Shown here: in pieces, positions 4,442-7,393 of the stretch
Position numbering within the stretch: position 1 is the stretch's first letter
Layout: the number at the start of each line of letters is the position of its first letter
From: an uncultured Treponema sp.
GTDB taxonomy: Bacteria > Spirochaetota > Spirochaetia > Treponematales > Treponemataceae
Length of the DNA: 7,393 bases
Direction: 5' to 3'
NCBI GenBank assembly: GCA_937892225.1
Contig: CALAUH010000211.1
Span: 1 to 7,393, forward strand
Translations under genes and position numbers: made by a program
Notes under the pieces: model-generated
Seen by the model: the letters and a program-made list of their open reading frames with translations, nothing else
Database searches by the model: none
Told to the model about the DNA's origin: nothing

Positions 4442-6169
4442 ATGAAGAAAATAATTTTTTCTATTTTTGTAATTTCTTTTTTTACTGGTTTATCTTTCTC
4501 TCAGGAAGCTGAACAGAAGAAGTATTTATTTACAGTTGATGAAAATAATTCTGAAGTTACAACAGAAGGTACAGAAAATACTGCATCAGAAACTGAACCT
4601 GTTTTAGAAGTAACTGAAAATATTGAAAATAGCGAAGAAGCAGCTACAGTTTTTGAAGGTGATTCAGAAACTGCTGATGATGAATTTACTGCAAATGTAA
4701 TTAATATGGTAGAAGTTTCAAAACCTTCACTTACAGTTTCAAATATTGCAGAAGCAAACATTAAAGAAGTTGAAGATTCTAAAAAACGTTTGTATGAAAT
4801 TCTTTCTACATATGAAAAACTTATAGAAGATTTTAATAAAAAGGTTGATGAAGAAACCGAACTTGAATGTAAATCTATTTATGCAGAAGAATATACATCT
4901 GTAGAATTAGAAGCAGATAATAATCCATCTCAGGATGCAATTAAACGCAGAGAAGAAAGATGCAATATTGTAAGAGATGATGCCCGTATTAAAAAAGAAA
5001 AATATGCTGCTGAACAGAAAGCTTTAATCGAAGCAGATGAAAAGAAAGAACGTAATTATCTTGCTGCATCATATAAAGTAATGGAAAGTGGAAAATATTC
5101 TATTTCTTCTTACGCAGATAATTTAAATCTTTCTATTGGTAATTTTGATGGTGGAAAAGGTGCCTGGATTGTTACATTAACATATAATTTATGTGGTAAA
5201 GAAGTAATGAATTTTGAAACATATCTTGATTTTGAAGATGTTACAGGCCAGAAATTCATTTCTGCAGATAAAATGTCTACAAGTCAGTTAAAAGCATTTA
5301 GTGCAGTTGTAGACAGTTACGATAAACTTTTTAAGAAATGTCCTGAAGTATTCTGTGCAAGAATTAATTATGATATTTACAGATGGAAGCAGAATTCAGA
5401 ATATCGTTTTGTTCCAACAAGATGTGAAGTTTTGAATATTGCAAGAAAAAATAAAGTAATTCTTCGTCTTGGAAAAATTGATATTAAACCTCGTGTTTTC
5501 ATCATTGATGATGGTGTAGAAATCAGAACTAAACAGGAAATTGATGATGATGTATTAAAGTTTAATAAACAACTTGCTAAAGAAGCAAAAGAAAATCAGA
5601 CAGAAGCAGATAAATTATATCAGTCTTATACAGAAAATTATCAGAATGATAAAAGTAAATCTGATAAAGATCCTGTAATTCAGAAAGGACGCGGCGCTTT
5701 TGTTGTTTCTCTTTCATCAATGAATTTAAATGAAGAAATGAGTGATTTTGGAAATAATATTGCTATTGATGTTTTAGACCTTGAACTTTGTATTCCAAAA
5801 TGGAAATACTTCTTCTGGGGATTTGACACAGGTCTTTATTTCCCAGTTGGTCACGGTGTTTTTGATGTTAAATTTGGTTTACTTTGTGGTTTGAACTGTC
5901 AGATAACACATTTCTTTAGACCATATACAAAAGTCAATGTTGATTTTGATACAAGATATCAGGCAAGTATAAAAGCTGGTGCAGGTTTGGATTTTATTAT
6001 TGCTGATACAATCTTAATCAACATTGGTTATAGTTATAACTGGGACTTCGATCATAATTACAAACTTAATCAGGATTTTGATTTGACTCCAATTCCAGAA
6101 GACCAGAGAGATACTGTTCCATTATCAATGAATCAGAAGTTCTCTATTGGTGTTGGTCTTGCCTGGTAG
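4442..6169 (+). CDS. Secreted envelope protein of unknown function, probable C-terminal barrel
   Basis: Not recognised as a named family. From the ATG at 4442 it has 575 residues. MKKIIFSIFVISFFTGLSFS is a classic signal peptide with likely cleavage after S20; no lipobox cysteine is present. Residues 21-90 form an acidic, Thr/Glu-rich linker; about 100-215 is charged and helix-like, probably coiled coil; 220-360 is a mixed globular region; 370-412 is again polar and helical. From about 416 the chain alternates hydrophobic and polar residues with many Gly and aromatics and ends FSIGVGLAW with a terminal Trp, as outer-membrane beta-barrel strands do. It is therefore likely exported to the outer membrane, with a periplasmic part. 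Nine cysteines (143, 174, 251, 300, 305, 328, 450, 482, 486) are many for an exported protein and may form disulfides. It has its own promoter; its 3' end overlaps the opposing murJ by 26 bp. Existence and export are secure; the barrel is inference. Confidence 0.85.
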   Translation: MKKIIFSIFVISFFTGLSFSQEAEQKKYLFTVDENNSEVTTEGTENTASETEPVLEVTENIENSEEAATVFEGDSETADDEFTANVINMVEVSKPSLTVSNIAEANIKEVEDSKKRLYEILSTYEKLIEDFNKKVDEETELECKSIYAEEYTSVELEADNNPSQDAIKRREERCNIVRDDARIKKEKYAAEQKALIEADEKKERNYLAASYKVMESGKYSISSYADNLNLSIGNFDGGKGAWIVTLTYNLCGKEVMNFETYLDFEDVTGQKFISADKMSTSQLKAFSAVVDSYDKLFKKCPEVFCARINYDIYRWKQNSEYRFVPTRCEVLNIARKNKVILRLGKIDIKPRVFIIDDGVEIRTKQEIDDDVLKFNKQLAKEAKENQTEADKLYQSYTENYQNDKSKSDKDPVIQKGRGAFVVSLSSMNLNEEMSDFGNNIAIDVLDLELCIPKWKYFFWGFDTGLYFPVGHGVFDVKFGLLCGLNCQITHFFRPYTKVNVDFDTRYQASIKAGAGLDFIIADTILINIGYSYNWDFDHNYKLNQDFDLTPIPEDQRDTVPLSMNQKFSIGVGLAW

Positions 6170-7393
6170 TTTTCTTTGTAAACTTATTGATTACAACCAT
6201 AACTATTTCGTCTTTTGTAATTACTAATTCAAGAATGCCTATTGTTGCAAATATCACTAAAGATATTAAAATAGGCATTCCGTAAGAAATTAATCTTCCT
6301 TTTCCTTCAAATACTCGTAATAAAACCGGTCTTAAAAAGTAAATTGGGATTGTTGCAATCACTGAATAAATTGTAACTCTTAATGTATATAAGATTGTTT
6401 TTATTGCAACTTTTTTTGCATTCATAGATTCCATTTTATTCATAAAAATAAACAGGAATACTGTATTTACTAAACTTGCCAGAGTTAATGCTAAAGCAAT
6501 GCCTTGTCCTTTCATAATAATGGAAAGTACAACTGCAAGTATTATATTTGAAATAAAACTGATTATTCCGGCAAGTGTTGGTAATTTTGTATTTTGCTGT
6601 GCATAAAATGCAGGTGCAATTATTCTGTTCAATGCAATAAAGAGTAAACCGATTATATGCCAGTTAAACATTGAAACTGTTAATTTTACAGATTCATCAT
6701 CAAAGGCTTTTGCTTTATATAATAAACTGATGATTTCTTTACCGTTTACAAGAGAGTAGAATGTAACAGGAATAGAAATTACTGTCATTATTTTGATTGC
6801 CTGAATTAAAAGATTGTTAAAATCATCATATTTTTTCTGATTTGCAAGACCTGTTAAATCTGGAAGTATTACAGTTCCGATTGTTACTGCAAAAATTCCT
6901 AAAACTAATTCCTGTAATCGTAAAGAATATTGTAAACCTGAGGTTACGCCGACTTCCAGCTGATTTGCAAGGTAAGTACATACTAAATCATTTAACTGAT
7001 AAGCAGCCATTCCAATAATTGTTGGTGCAATCAATGCTATTACTTTTTTAGTACCGGGATTAGAAAATGTTTTCTTTAGTGATGTAAAACAGACTTTCCA
7101 TCCGGTTTTTCTTATGAACGGCCATTGGAATAACGCCTGAACAACTCCGCCTAAAACAACACCAATCGACATTGCTAAAGCAGGATCTTTTGTGTGTGGT
7201 GCAAGAATATATGTTGTTACAATGATTATTCCGTTGAATAAAACTGGTGTAAATCCTGATGGTGCAAAGATTTTACATCCGTTTAAAACTCCCTGGAAAA
7301 ATGCTGCTACAGAAATCAAGAACAAATAAGGAAACATTATTCTTGTTAAAAGAGTAACTTCTGTTTTTTTCAGATTGTAAAAATTTAATAAAT
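6144..7393 (-). CDS. murJ: MurJ (MviN) lipid II flippase, 5' end beyond the window
   Basis: An inner-membrane flippase of the MOP superfamily that moves lipid II outward for peptidoglycan synthesis. The frame stays open from the stop TAG (6146-6144) to the right edge, giving 415 residues. The ATG at 7337-7335 is internal: the 18 codons before it read on smoothly into TLLTRIMFPYLFLIS, matching the conserved TRIMFPY-like segment of the family. About 100 N-terminal residues, including the first helices, are therefore missing. Further family marks are the SGLQYSLRLQELVLGIFAV segment with its conserved Arg, the following ILPDLTGLANQ (compare LPSLS in E. coli), and APAFYAQQNTKLPT (compare APGFYSRQDIKTP). 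Around ten or more hydrophobic helices alternate with short loops, and the tail is basic and Gln-rich. It is convergent with the secreted-protein gene, with no terminator between them. Normally essential, and nothing here suggests decay. Confidence 0.92.
   Translation of the reverse strand, partial: LLNFYNLKKTEVTLLTRIMFPYLFLISVAAFFQGVLNGCKIFAPSGFTPVLFNGIIIVTTYILAPHTKDPALAMSIGVVLGGVVQALFQWPFIRKTGWKVCFTSLKKTFSNPGTKKVIALIAPTIIGMAAYQLNDLVCTYLANQLEVGVTSGLQYSLRLQELVLGIFAVTIGTVILPDLTGLANQKKYDDFNNLLIQAIKIMTVISIPVTFYSLVNGKEIISLLYKAKAFDDESVKLTVSMFNWHIIGLLFIALNRIIAPAFYAQQNTKLPTLAGIISFISNIILAVVLSIIMKGQGIALALTLASLVNTVFLFIFMNKMESMNAKKVAIKTILYTLRVTIYSVIATIPIYFLRPVLLRVFEGKGRLISYGMPILISLVIFATIGILELVITKDEIVMVVINKFTKKTTRQDQHQ

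Noticed and set aside
4501..4761. 86-codon Ser/Thr-rich minus-strand frame
   Set aside because: It is the complement of the acidic Glu/Thr linker of the secreted protein; low-complexity coding sequence opens the opposite strand.
7335..7337. ATG as the start of murJ
   Set aside because: The frame is open upstream to the window edge and the upstream residues match the conserved MurJ sequence, so this Met is internal.

Overview
The window looks like chromosomal core sequence from a low-GC host-associated spirochaete, most likely a Treponema. This is inferred from the strong A+T bias, the style of the multi-sugar ABC ATPase, the cyanobacterial-type RNB nuclease, and a signal-peptide protein with a barrel-like C-terminus of the kind treponemes carry as lineage-specific envelope proteins. 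No mobile element, CRISPR array, rRNA or tRNA was recognised.

Layout, left to right. (1) 1-98, minus strand: the first 32 codons of a sodium:solute symporter that runs off the left edge. (2) 99-252: a very A+T-rich divergent control region with a palindromic -10 box and a possible 28-residue hydrophobic micro-ORF ending just before the next gene. (3) 253-1080, plus: Mrp/NBP35-type P-loop Fe-S carrier. (4) 1092-2293, plus: a strong promoter, a leader with a short hairpin, a consensus Shine-Dalgarno and a UgpC/MsmX/MalK-like ABC ATPase with codon use typical of high expression, closed by a strong intrinsic terminator. The gap up to 2441 also holds a degenerate 7-bp tandem repeat and an imperfect palindrome. 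(5) 2442-4370, plus: RNase II/R-family exoribonuclease that appears to be made from a leaderless mRNA. (6) 4442-6169, plus: secreted protein of unknown function with an acidic linker, a probable coiled coil and a probable C-terminal outer-membrane barrel, with its own extended -10 promoter. (7) 6144-7393, minus: MurJ lipid II flippase lacking its N-terminus, which lies beyond the right edge; its 3' end overlaps the previous gene by 26 bp tail-to-tail.

The genes do not form one pathway. Most have their own promoter signals, so this is a run of individually controlled housekeeping genes: Fe-S delivery, sugar-import energisation, RNA decay, envelope and peptidoglycan export. No clear multi-gene novel system is visible. 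The points most worth a second look are the predicted leaderless start of the nuclease, the symmetric divergent promoter with its micro-ORF, the overlapping convergent gene ends, the intergenic heptad repeat and the uncharacterised envelope protein.
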